From positions 1 through 6,799 of the forward strand of contig CABMDX010000294.1 in the NCBI GenBank assembly GCA_902385025.1: DNA of 6,799 nt, read 5' to 3'. A program made the position numbers and the translations under genes. This DNA comes from an uncultured archaeon. GTDB lineage: Archaea > Halobacteriota > Methanosarcinia > Methanotrichales > Methanotrichaceae. This document shows, in pieces, positions 1 to 6,184 of the stretch (positions are counted from its first letter, which is position 1; every line of letters starts with the position of its first letter). The notes under the pieces are model-generated. The model ran no database searches. It was given only the letters and a program-made list of their open reading frames with translations, and was not told the DNA's origin.

Positions 1-63
1 GTTCTTGAATCGCATGGAGACAGAATTAAATGATAGAAAAAGAATGTAAAACTCTGGTGGGAG

Positions 64-141
64 TATATAAAGTCCAAACATTCGGGACTCTACATTGGAT
101 TGATATTTTGGATCACTCGGGATTATGCCTGTATTATAAAA
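64..141 (+). promoter_or_regulatory. Two candidate TATA boxes upstream of the P-type ATPase gene
   Basis: Two archaeal TATA-like boxes precede the ATPase start. TATATAAA at 64-71 would place transcription start near 94 and give a leader of about 67 nt. TTATAAAA at 134-141 would place it at about 161-164, essentially at the ATG, giving a leaderless or near-leaderless transcript. No good Shine-Dalgarno sequence sits in front of the ATG (only a weak GGGA about 9 nt upstream), which fits the second possibility. The first box lies inside an imperfect palindrome, GGAGTATATAAAGTCC (60-75), a possible repressor site. Box positions are seen in the sequence; start sites are inferred from usual archaeal spacing. 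Confidence 0.4.
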
Positions 142-160
142 GTCAGATGGGACAATTTGC

Positions 161-2737
161 ATGAAAGAGGATGTGCCAATAGCCAAGAATTTTGATATCA
201 ACACCGCAAAAGGCCTCTCCGAAGCTCTGGCTAAAAAGTTGCTAAAAGATGTGGGCTATAACGAGCTTCCCTCAGCCAAGCCCCGCAGCATCTTTGCCAT
301 TGCGTTCGAAGTTATCAGGGAGCCCATGTTCTTGCTACTGGTAACTGGCGGATTTGTGTATCTGTTGCTCGGAGATCTCCAGGAAGCCTTGATGCTCATG
401 GGCTTTGTCTTTGTTGTGATGGGCATTACCTTTTACCAGGAACGCAAGACCGAGCGAGCCCTGGAAGCGTTGAGAGATCTCTCCAGCCCGCGTGCGCTGG
501 TAATCCGGGATGGCCATGAGAAACGTATAGCTGGAAGCGATGTGGTTCCGGGAGATCTAATCGTTATTGCGGAAGGTGACCGTGTGCCTGCAGATGCGGT
601 GTTGCTGAGCTGCACTAACCTCTCAGCAGATGAATCACTTCTCACAGGAGAATCGGTCTCGGTGCGAAAGATATGCTCTGATAATGCGGAAAAGCTGCCT
701 GAATTGTCTCGACCGGGTGGAGATGATTTGCCATTCGTTTATTCTGGAAGCCTGGTAGTGCAGGGCCAGGGCATAGCAATAGTCAGGGCTACAGGGAGTA
801 ACACCGAAATCGGCAAGATCGGAAGGGCCCTGCAAAAAGTAGAATCCAGGGCGACGGCACTTCAAGAAGAGACCAATTTGCTTGTGCGTAACCTTGCCCT
901 TCTTGGCCTGGGCCTGTGTTTTCTGGTAGTAGTTGCCTTTGGCCTGAACAGAGGCAACTGGCTGCAGGGCTTCCTGGCAGGAATAACCACAGCCATGGCC
1001 GTGCTGCCCGAAGAGTTCCCTGTAGTTCTGACAGTATTTCTTGCTCTGGGAGCCTGGAGAATCTCAAAGAGCAACGTCCTGACCAGGAGCGTTCCAGCTA
1101 TAGAGACTTTGGGTTCAGCCACAGTGCTTTGTGTAGATAAGACCGGTACCCTGACCATGAACCGCATGAAGGTCAAAGCGATATTCTCCGGAGGCGAGTT
1201 CTTCGAAATCGATGGTATTGGAGATAGTCTGCCGGAAGCTATCCATGAAGTGATTGAATTTTCTATCTTGGCCAGCCAGATGGATCCCTTCGATCCTATG
1301 GAAAAGGCCTTCAAAAAGCTGGGCGAGGACTACCTGGCCAGGACTGAACATATTCACAGGGATTGGGTACTTGTGAAAGAGTATCCTCTCTCAAAGAGGC
1401 TGCTGGCCATGTCCCGCGTCTGGCGATCTCCATCCGGAAAAGAGTATGCGATTGCGGCAAAGGGTGCGCCTGAATCCATAGCTGAATTATGTCACCTTTC
1501 CCCGGATCAGCAAAAAGAGCTTTCTAATGCTGTACAGACAATGGCCAAGAAGGGCATGCGAGTCCTGGGTGCAGCCAGTTCTTCCTTCCAGGAGACCGAT
1601 CTGCCCGACGCACAGCACGACTTCGAATTCAAATTTCTGGGATTAATTGGCATGGAGGATCCAGTTCGACCGGGAGTCTCCGAGGCCATCTTGGAATGCT
1701 ATTCCGCAGGGATAAGGGTAGTCATGATAACAGGGGATTATCCTGGCACTGCTCAAGCTATCGCAGCCCAAATCGGCTTGCCATATGATCGGGTCATTAC
1801 CGGGCCTGAAATAGAGGAATTTAGTGACAAAGAACTCTCGGATCAAGTCAAGGATATTTGCATTTTCTCGCGGGTAGTTCCGGAACAGAAACTGAGGCTT
1901 GTCCAGGCTCTAAAGGCAAACGGAGAGATCGTGGCCATGACCGGGGATGGAGTTAACGATGCTCCAGCCTTGAAGGCTGCTAACATTGGAATTGCCATGG
2001 GAGGAAGAGGCACGGATGTGGCTCGCGAGTCTGCATCTTTGGTGCTGCTGGATGATGACTTCTCATCCATCGTCAAGGCAATAAAACAGGGCCGCAGGAT
2101 ATTTGATAATATCAAGAAGGCCATGGCCTACATATTGGCCATCCATGTGCCCATTGCTGGCATATCGTTTATTCCCGTGCTTTTGGATTGGCCGCTGATC
2201 TTTTTCCCTGTCCATGTGGTTTTATTGGAGCTTATCATAGATCCTGCCTGCTCAATTGCGTTTGAGGCAGAGCCTGAAGAGGCTGATGTGATGAGAAGAC
2301 CACCTAGAGATCCTAAGATGCCTTTGTTTAACTGGCGGGTCCTGGGACTCAGCGTGCTTCAAGGCTTGAGCGTTCTGGTTATAGTCATGGCGGTTTTCGC
2401 TGTCTCGGTTTATCGTGGTCAGGGAGAAGCTGAAGCCAGGGCGCTGACTTATACGACTCTCATTGCAGCGAATTTGGGCCTGATTCTTGCAAATAGATCC
2501 TGGTCCAGGACCATCCTGGAAACCATGAGCACCCCCAATCCGGCTCTATGGTGGGTGGTCGGCGGGGCTCTGGCTTTCCTGGCAATGGTGATTTATGTTC
2601 CATTCCTGAGAGAGTTGTTCAACTTTGCCTATCTGCATCTCTTTGATATAGCCATTTGTTTTATGGCTGGGATCGCCAGCATTCTCTGGTTTGAAGCCTT
2701 AAAGATATTCAATGTACGAAGCCGGCATCAATCCTAA
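161..2737 (+). CDS. Cation-transporting P-type ATPase, P2-like, variant PEEFP type
   Basis: This is a complete 858-residue ATP-driven membrane cation pump. The domain order is that of P2 (Ca2+-ATPase-like) pumps. A cytosolic N-terminal segment is followed by M1-M2 (about 56-92), the actuator domain with TGES at 162-165, and M3-M4 (about 244-297). The P/N domains carry the phosphorylated Asp326 in DKTGT, KGAPE at 434-438 in the nucleotide domain, TGD at 524-526 and TGDGVNDAP at 594-602. M5-M10 run from about 655 to 846. The catalytic motifs are all intact and the length is normal for the family. The ion-site helices differ from SERCA. M4 has PEEFP (283-287) instead of PEGLP. M5 has AIHVP where SERCA has the Asn/Glu ligands. 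M6 has ELIIDPACS (690-698), keeping the Asp (D694). There are no N-terminal heavy-metal domains (no CXXC), so a CopA/ZntA-type pump is unlikely. The transported ion (Ca2+, Mn2+, H+ or other) cannot be told from sequence. It is monocistronic, with a 384-bp gene-free gap behind it. Confidence 0.95.
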   Translation: MKEDVPIAKNFDINTAKGLSEALAKKLLKDVGYNELPSAKPRSIFAIAFEVIREPMFLLLVTGGFVYLLLGDLQEALMLMGFVFVVMGITFYQERKTERALEALRDLSSPRALVIRDGHEKRIAGSDVVPGDLIVIAEGDRVPADAVLLSCTNLSADESLLTGESVSVRKICSDNAEKLPELSRPGGDDLPFVYSGSLVVQGQGIAIVRATGSNTEIGKIGRALQKVESRATALQEETNLLVRNLALLGLGLCFLVVVAFGLNRGNWLQGFLAGITTAMAVLPEEFPVVLTVFLALGAWRISKSNVLTRSVPAIETLGSATVLCVDKTGTLTMNRMKVKAIFSGGEFFEIDGIGDSLPEAIHEVIEFSILASQMDPFDPMEKAFKKLGEDYLARTEHIHRDWVLVKEYPLSKRLLAMSRVWRSPSGKEYAIAAKGAPESIAELCHLSPDQQKELSNAVQTMAKKGMRVLGAASSSFQETDLPDAQHDFEFKFLGLIGMEDPVRPGVSEAILECYSAGIRVVMITGDYPGTAQAIAAQIGLPYDRVITGPEIEEFSDKELSDQVKDICIFSRVVPEQKLRLVQALKANGEIVAMTGDGVNDAPALKAANIGIAMGGRGTDVARESASLVLLDDDFSSIVKAIKQGRRIFDNIKKAMAYILAIHVPIAGISFIPVLLDWPLIFFPVHVVLLELIIDPACSIAFEAEPEEADVMRRPPRDPKMPLFNWRVLGLSVLQGLSVLVIVMAVFAVSVYRGQGEAEARALTYTTLIAANLGLILANRSWSRTILETMSTPNPALWWVVGGALAFLAMVIYVPFLRELFNFAYLHLFDIAICFMAGIASILWFEALKIFNVRSRHQS

Positions 2738-2754
2738 AATGCCCGAATGCCGGC
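2721..2754 (+). terminator. Perfect 8-bp inverted repeat over the ATPase stop codon
   Basis: The arms GCCGGCAT (2721-2728) and ATGCCGGC (2747-2754) are perfectly complementary. They flank an 18-nt loop that contains the TAA stop of the ATPase. The position at the end of a single-gene unit suggests a role in 3'-end formation or mRNA stability. No strong T-tract follows, and archaeal intrinsic termination depends mainly on T-rich tracts, so a terminator is only a possibility. Confidence 0.35.
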
Positions 2755-2784
2755 AGCAATTTCTATCATGACCCTTCAAGATTA

Positions 2785-2945
2785 ATACCGATTGCAGGTA
2801 ATTTAAACAAACGCGCTCTGCGCTCTTTTCAGCAGATGAAAATTCCGTCAATTTGAATTGCCGGCCGGATGGCTATATCAAGATGATGGTACTGATTTAC
2901 CCAAAAAATTGAAACATCTCGGCTTACAATAATCATTGACGGCAA
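2785..2945 (+). pseudogene. Possible relic of a histidine kinase ATPase domain
   Basis: Three short stretches in three different frames resemble, in the correct order, the HATPase domain of sensor kinases common in methanogens. Frame one (2785-2820) gives IPIAGNLNKRAL, resembling the N-box pattern N..K.A. Frame two (2844-2882) gives SVNLNCRPDGYIK, like the strand pair with a DG turn before the G1 box. Frame three (2882-2929) gives DDGTDLPKKLKHLGLQ, like the G1 box (D.G.GLP) followed by the LGLQ segment, and then a stop. The spacing from the N-box Asn to DDG is about 27 codons, against about 30 in intact kinases as I recall them. No stretch is long enough to be decisive, so this is a pattern-based guess. 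If real, the gene lost most of its length and gained at least two frameshifts and stop codons. Confidence 0.25.
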
Positions 2946-2999
2946 GGAATAAGGTTTCTTTGAATAGTATCCTCTCGATGATGCAGTTCAAACCAAGAC

Positions 3000-3045
3000 G
3001 ATACATATAAGTATCATAAAATACAAAGTGATTGCATGTATATTA
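3000..3045 (+). promoter_or_regulatory. Candidate promoter of the superoxide reductase gene
   Basis: Two TATA-like boxes are seen: ACATATAAG at 3003-3011 (predicted start about 3034, leader about 88 nt) and GTATATTA at 3038-3045 (predicted start about 3068, leader about 54 nt). The first sits inside an inverted repeat, GATAC-6 nt-GTATC (3000-3015), so a dimeric regulator could block or guide TBP there. The boxes are seen; their use and any redox control are inferred. Confidence 0.35.
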
Positions 3046-3121
3046 CTATTGTCTCTACAGAAACGGGGCAATTATTTACAAAGAATAAAATAGCGCATAG
3101 AATTTGGAGGACTTGATTTAT

Positions 3122-3508
3122 ATGGCAGATGATGGCAAAGGCTTGGGCGATTTGATATTGACGTATAATGCGGCTGCAGGAGAAGCTCTAGGAAAGCGAG
3201 AAGGCCATACTCCAAAGATCGAAGTACCTGCAAAAATTAAGTCTGGCGAGGCCGTCGAGATCAAGGTTGCTGTAGGACCTCATCCCAATACCGTCGAGCA
3301 TTCCATAAGATGGATAGAGGTTTACTTTTATGAGGAAGGACGGGCGTTTAATCCACAGATGTTGTCACGTGTTGAATTCTCGCCAATGCTTGCGGAGCCT
3401 GAAGTGAAGATCAAGCTGAACCTTAAGAAGAGTGGTGTAATACACGCTATGGAATACTGCAATATGCATGGCCTTTGGTCTAACAAGAAAGAAATTGTTG
3501 TGGAATAA
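3122..3508 (+). CDS. Superoxide reductase / desulfoferrodoxin-family protein
   Basis: This 128-residue protein corresponds to the one-domain (neelaredoxin-type) superoxide reductase fold. That enzyme reduces superoxide to peroxide in the cytosol using one iron held by four His and one Cys. All five ligands can be placed: His29 (EGHTPKIE), His54 and His60 (HPNTVEHSIRW), Cys113 and His116 (CNMHGLW). There is no N-terminal Cys4 desulforedoxin domain. Two things are unusual. The conserved EKH before the first ligand reads EGH, so the catalytic Lys is missing. The loop after RVEF that usually carries a GPNT segment is about 12 residues shorter. I place the start at ATG 3122 behind GGAGG (3106-3110, 11-nt spacer); the frame stays open back to a TTG at 3104, but that would precede the ribosome binding site. 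The electron donor is not encoded nearby. The family is confident; superoxide reductase activity is less certain because of the Lys change. Confidence 0.88.
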   Translation: MADDGKGLGDLILTYNAAAGEALGKREGHTPKIEVPAKIKSGEAVEIKVAVGPHPNTVEHSIRWIEVYFYEEGRAFNPQMLSRVEFSPMLAEPEVKIKLNLKKSGVIHAMEYCNMHGLWSNKKEIVVE

Positions 3509-3797
3509 TTTAGGAGAAAAAATTTATGTCATGAACCTGAAGGGCAGTTAGATCCAACAGGCTTATGGCTTGCGGAAAGCTGATCACATCTGGGATCGTC
3601 GCAGCTATTATGAGGAAGTGGGAGATGAGTCTTTGGCTGCTAGCCTTATTTCCTTCCTGAAATTTCTCGATCCAGCCATCAACAAAGCTAAATCGCGGCG
3701 CATAATCACGAAAATCTCCTGGGTCAATAAACGCCAGAAAGATCGGCTAATGGAGAGCTGCCTCTACCGGCAGCTCAATCTATTCATCACTCTTTAG
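3509..3797 (+). pseudogene. Unrecognised reading frame behind superoxide reductase, probably broken
   Basis: Four bases after the superoxide reductase stop there is a good ribosome binding site, AGGAG (3512-3516), spaced 9 nt from ATG 3526. That ATG meets a stop at once (ATG TCA TGA). A second ATG at 3531 opens another frame, MNLKGS, which hits TAG at 3549-3551. It then continues open for 81 codons to TAG 3795, including AYGLRKADHIWDRRSYYEEV and later SLISFLKFLDPAINKAK. I do not recognise the product. The composition looks protein-like, with first positions rich in purines, but the antisense frame is also open here. The tail runs through a hairpin (3755-3776) and into the 3' end of the convergent STAS gene, so the last third is probably not coding. 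The best reading is a former second gene of the superoxide reductase operon that has decayed. A short gene using TTG 3570 remains possible. Confidence 0.35.
3755..3776. terminator. Hairpin between convergent transcription units
   Basis: A perfect 8-bp stem, GAGCTGCC (3755-3762) and GGCAGCTC (3769-3776), closes a 6-nt loop. It lies 3 bp beyond the TAG of the minus-strand STAS gene and at the end of the plus-strand superoxide reductase unit, where a two-way transcription end would be expected. T-rich stretches (TTTCT, TTTATT) follow on the minus strand about 15-30 nt later. The stem is seen; termination is inferred. Confidence 0.5.
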
Positions 3798-4142
3798 CCA
3801 GGCCCAGGCGCTGTCGATATCGTCAGGGTGGAAGAATTTTATGTTACGTGCATAAAAGGGTCTGGCAAGGAATGTCATCCACTTCTCCCATGTCTTATCA
3901 CCGACTATTGCCATTTTTTTGATCTTGTTATGAAATTTATATCCGAATTCCATATCCTTTAACCAGGCCTCCAATTTTTCCCATTGGAACTCAGTTAGAT
4001 CAATTAGCATTCGCACATTTCCTTCCTTTTCTACCAAATCTCTGACTTCAGGCTCCAACTTCAGGTAGTCAGAAGCGGTTATCACTCCAATTGCTTTATA
4101 GCCAACTAAATTTCCCGAACTTTCAGCCATTTTTGTTATCAT
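3780..4142 (-). CDS. SpoIIAA-like (STAS/SEC14-type) protein
   Basis: This complete 120-residue cytosolic protein matches the SpoIIAA-like family (STAS-type alpha/beta fold). It shows the family's ordered features. An N-terminal strand pair (NLVGYKAIGVITASDY) is followed by a helix (residues about 27-39) and the strand NVRMLIDLTEF. Next come a Trp-rich helix (WEKLEAWLKDMEFGYKF), the strand KKMAIVGDKTWEKWMT, and the C-terminal strand/helix IKFFHPDDIDSAWAWL. The length is normal for the family. Its biochemical role is unknown. The anti-sigma-antagonist Ser of true SpoIIAA cannot be identified here, and lipid- or small-molecule-binding roles have been suggested from the fold. ATG 4142 is chosen because GGAGG (4151-4155) lies 8 nt upstream; ATG 4130 has no comparable site. 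It is convergent with the superoxide reductase unit and lies 101 bp behind ppsA, so it may be read with ppsA or from its own promoter. Confidence 0.85.
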   Translation of the reverse strand: MITKMAESSGNLVGYKAIGVITASDYLKLEPEVRDLVEKEGNVRMLIDLTEFQWEKLEAWLKDMEFGYKFHNKIKKMAIVGDKTWEKWMTFLARPFYARNIKFFHPDDIDSAWAWLKSDE

Positions 4143-4204
4143 TCCGTCTTCCTCCAGATATATATCGTCGAAACCCCGAGGATTGCAGCGGGATGCTATG
4201 CTTG

Positions 4205-4213
4205 ATTTTTATT
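4205..4213 (-). promoter_or_regulatory. Candidate TATA box of the STAS gene
   Basis: On the minus strand AATAAAAAT (4213 to 4205) is the best TATA-like stretch in the 101-bp gap behind ppsA. It predicts a start near 4183 and a leader of about 41 nt. A more perfect TATA-like run (GATATATATC, about 4157-4166) is too close to the start codon to serve this gene. The assignment rests only on spacing and composition. Confidence 0.3.
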
Positions 4214-4243
4214 GCAGTATCACGATGCAGCCTGCGGCGCTTT

Positions 4244-6154
4244 TCATGTGCCAAGAGCCTTTTCTGTCTCAAGAATTTTTAGGGTGATCTTCATGACCGA
4301 GTCAGGATTGATGGAAATGGAGTCTATCCCTTCTCTCACCAGGAACTGCGCAAATTCGGGGAAATCACTGGGAGCCTGACCACACAGACCGCTATGGCGG
4401 CCGCTTTTCTTTGTCCCCTCTATGGACATTTTAACCATCTTCTTTACCGCAGGGTCCCTCTCATCAAATTCCTGGGCCAGAATCTCTGAGTCCCGGTCTA
4501 TTCCTAGCGTTAGCTGGGTCAGGTCAATGGAGCCTATTGAGATTCCATCCACCAGCTGGCAGAACTCTTCTACCAGCACGACGTTGCTTGGAACCTCGCA
4601 CATGAGATAGACCAAAAGCCCTTTTTCTCCTCTCACAAGGCCATTCTTTGCCATCTCCTCCAGGACTTTTTTGCCCTCCTCCAGCCGGCGGCAGAAGGGA
4701 ATCATGACAGTTACATTATCAAGCCCCATGACTTCTCGCACTCGTTTTAGAGCTTTGCACTCCAGGGCAAATCCCTCTTTGTACCGTTCACTGCAGTACC
4801 TGGAAGCACCCCTAAAACCTATCATGGGGTTGCTTTCTTTCAGCTCGAAGTACTCTCCTCCGATGAGGTTCGCATACTCATTTGACTTGAAGTCACTGGT
4901 GCGGACAACTACGGGTTTTGGATAGAAGGCAGCAGCGATTGTACCCACGCCCTGAGCGAGCTTCTCTATGAAGTACTCGCTCTTGCTGCTATAGGCATAA
5001 GCAAGCTCATCTATCTCCTTATCCATAGCAGCATCCAATACCTTGTCCTGGTGCAGAAGGGCCATAGGATGGACCTTTATCTGATTGGCGATGATGAACT
5101 CAAGCCTCGCCAGGCCTACCCCGTCATTCGGTATGAATGAAACAGAAAAAGCCTCCTCCGGGTTTCCGAGGTTTATCATCACCTCAGTCTTAGGTCGCGG
5201 CATGTCCGACAGAATGGTCTTCTCCACATAGAAGGGCAGTTTTCCATCATAAACAACTCCTGCATCTCCTCCGGAGCAATCCACTGTAATCTCCTGATCC
5301 GCCTTGATCTTCTCAGTGGCTCCTTTTGCCCCCACCACTGCCGGTATTCCGAACTCTCTGCTAACGATGGCTGCGTGACTCGTCCTTCCCCCAGTATTCG
5401 TCACTATTGCTGCTGCAATCTTCATCACCGGCTCCCAGTCAGGAGTGGTTGTGTCTGATATCAGGATCTTGCCAGGCTTAAAGGAGGAAAGCTGCGCTAT
5501 ATCGGACATGATATGCGCCTTGCCACTAGCGATCTTTTCCCCGACACTCCTTCCGGTAACTAGCACGGGACCTTTCGTTTCAATGTGATATGTTTCCAGA
5601 ATGTCCCTGTTCTTTTGAGATTGGACTGTTTCGGGCCTTGCCTGGACGATGAAAAGCTCTCCTGTCCTTCCATCCTTGGCCCACTCGATGTCCATGGGAA
5701 TATCCTTTGAAGCCTTCTCCGAGTAGTGGTCTTCTATCTTCATGGCATATCGGGCCAGGGTGAGAACATCGTCATCTGATATACAGAACCTTCTGCGATC
5801 ATCCTCGGGTACATCTACGTTGTGAGTCAGAGCCTTGGACTCGCTCGCGCCGTAGATCATCTTTATCCTCTTCTCTCCAAGGCTCTTCCTGATTATAGAC
5901 CTAAAGCCCTTTCGAAAAGTGGGTTTGAACACGTAGAACTCATCAGGTGCAACGGCCCCCTGTACTATATTTTCCCCAAGGCCATAGGCGCCTGTGATGA
6001 ATATCACATCCCGAAAACCGGTCTCAGTGTCCAGGGTGAAAATCACGCCACTTGACGCCAGGTCTGACCTGACCATCTTCATAATTCCTATAGACAAGGC
6101 TACCTTGAATTGATCGAAGCCATTGTCTATGCGATAGGATATGGCCCGGTCCAT
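4244..6154 (-). CDS. ppsA: PEP synthase, C-terminal fragment (636 codons)
   Basis: This piece holds the end of the ATP-grasp half, the swivelling phosphohistidine domain and the PEP/pyruvate TIM barrel. Numbering follows the uninterrupted gene. ATP-grasp parts include VRSDLASSG and MDIEWAKDG followed by QARPET. The phosphohistidine is His426 in GGRTSHAA. Barrel active-site residues are Arg516 (GLARLEF), Arg584 (VVVRTSDF), Arg614 (GFRGASRY), Glu686 (MCEVPSN), Asp710 and the catalytic Cys757 (GLCGQAPSD). The expected Asn709 is Ile. Apart from that change the barrel looks complete, which shows the reading frame was under selection until recently. If the piece were translated alone it would lack the first ~166 residues, including the N-terminal glycine-lysine loop and the VRSSATAED segment needed for ATP, so it could not carry out the full reaction. 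Confidence 0.8.
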   Translation of the reverse strand: MDRAISYRIDNGFDQFKVALSIGIMKMVRSDLASSGVIFTLDTETGFRDVIFITGAYGLGENIVQGAVAPDEFYVFKPTFRKGFRSIIRKSLGEKRIKMIYGASESKALTHNVDVPEDDRRRFCISDDDVLTLARYAMKIEDHYSEKASKDIPMDIEWAKDGRTGELFIVQARPETVQSQKNRDILETYHIETKGPVLVTGRSVGEKIASGKAHIMSDIAQLSSFKPGKILISDTTTPDWEPVMKIAAAIVTNTGGRTSHAAIVSREFGIPAVVGAKGATEKIKADQEITVDCSGGDAGVVYDGKLPFYVEKTILSDMPRPKTEVMINLGNPEEAFSVSFIPNDGVGLARLEFIIANQIKVHPMALLHQDKVLDAAMDKEIDELAYAYSSKSEYFIEKLAQGVGTIAAAFYPKPVVVRTSDFKSNEYANLIGGEYFELKESNPMIGFRGASRYCSERYKEGFALECKALKRVREVMGLDNVTVMIPFCRRLEEGKKVLEEMAKNGLVRGEKGLLVYLMCEVPSNVVLVEEFCQLVDGISIGSIDLTQLTLGIDRDSEILAQEFDERDPAVKKMVKMSIEGTKKSGRHSGLCGQAPSDFPEFAQFLVREGIDSISINPDSVMKITLKILETEKALGT

Positions 6155-6184
6155 AAAGAGAGAGGCAAAGCATTTTATGCATGC

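Larger units (their letters stand above)
2738..3121. other. Gene-free stretch between ATPase and superoxide reductase
   Basis: No intact gene was found on either strand in these 384 bases. They hold the distal arm of the ATPase-end hairpin, a tandem 7-mer GCGCTCT GCGCTCT (2813-2826) followed by a short T run, a CCGGCCGG palindrome (2861-2868), possible remains of a histidine-kinase domain (about 2785-2945, separate entry), and promoter candidates for the next gene (3000-3045). The 3' part, from about 3000, is clearly AT-richer than the neighbouring coding DNA, as expected for a promoter region. Confidence 0.7.

Noticed and set aside
1..33. Open frames at the left edge (for example VLESHGDRIK followed by TGA), as the end of an upstream gene.
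   Set aside because: Only 10-15 codons are visible and two frames are equally open, so nothing can be supported.
81..88. TTCGGGAC preceded by AGTCC occurs at 71-88 and again at 6720-6741, suggesting a shared operator.
   Set aside because: The spacing between the halves differs (5 versus 9 nt), the second copy lies inside a possible coding end, and short matches like this are expected by chance in 6.8 kb.
862..1314. A 150-codon antisense frame inside the ATPase gene.
   Set aside because: It is a shadow of the strongly supported ATPase frame; its translation is rich in Arg, Pro and Ser with no domain, and no ribosome binding site precedes it.
3549..3551. TAG in the frame behind superoxide reductase read as pyrrolysine.
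   Set aside because: There is no pyl gene in the window, the frame is unrecognised, and the STAS gene just beside it uses TAG as its natural stop. A decayed gene is simpler.
3510..3749. A long antisense frame without stops on the minus strand, reading for example GDFRDYAPRFSFVDGW and later SLLDLTAL.
   Set aside because: It is codon-for-codon complementary to the plus-strand frame and has no ATG, GTG or TTG near its beginning and no ribosome binding site. Such mirrored open frames arise when the other strand is or was coding. I could not exclude it fully.
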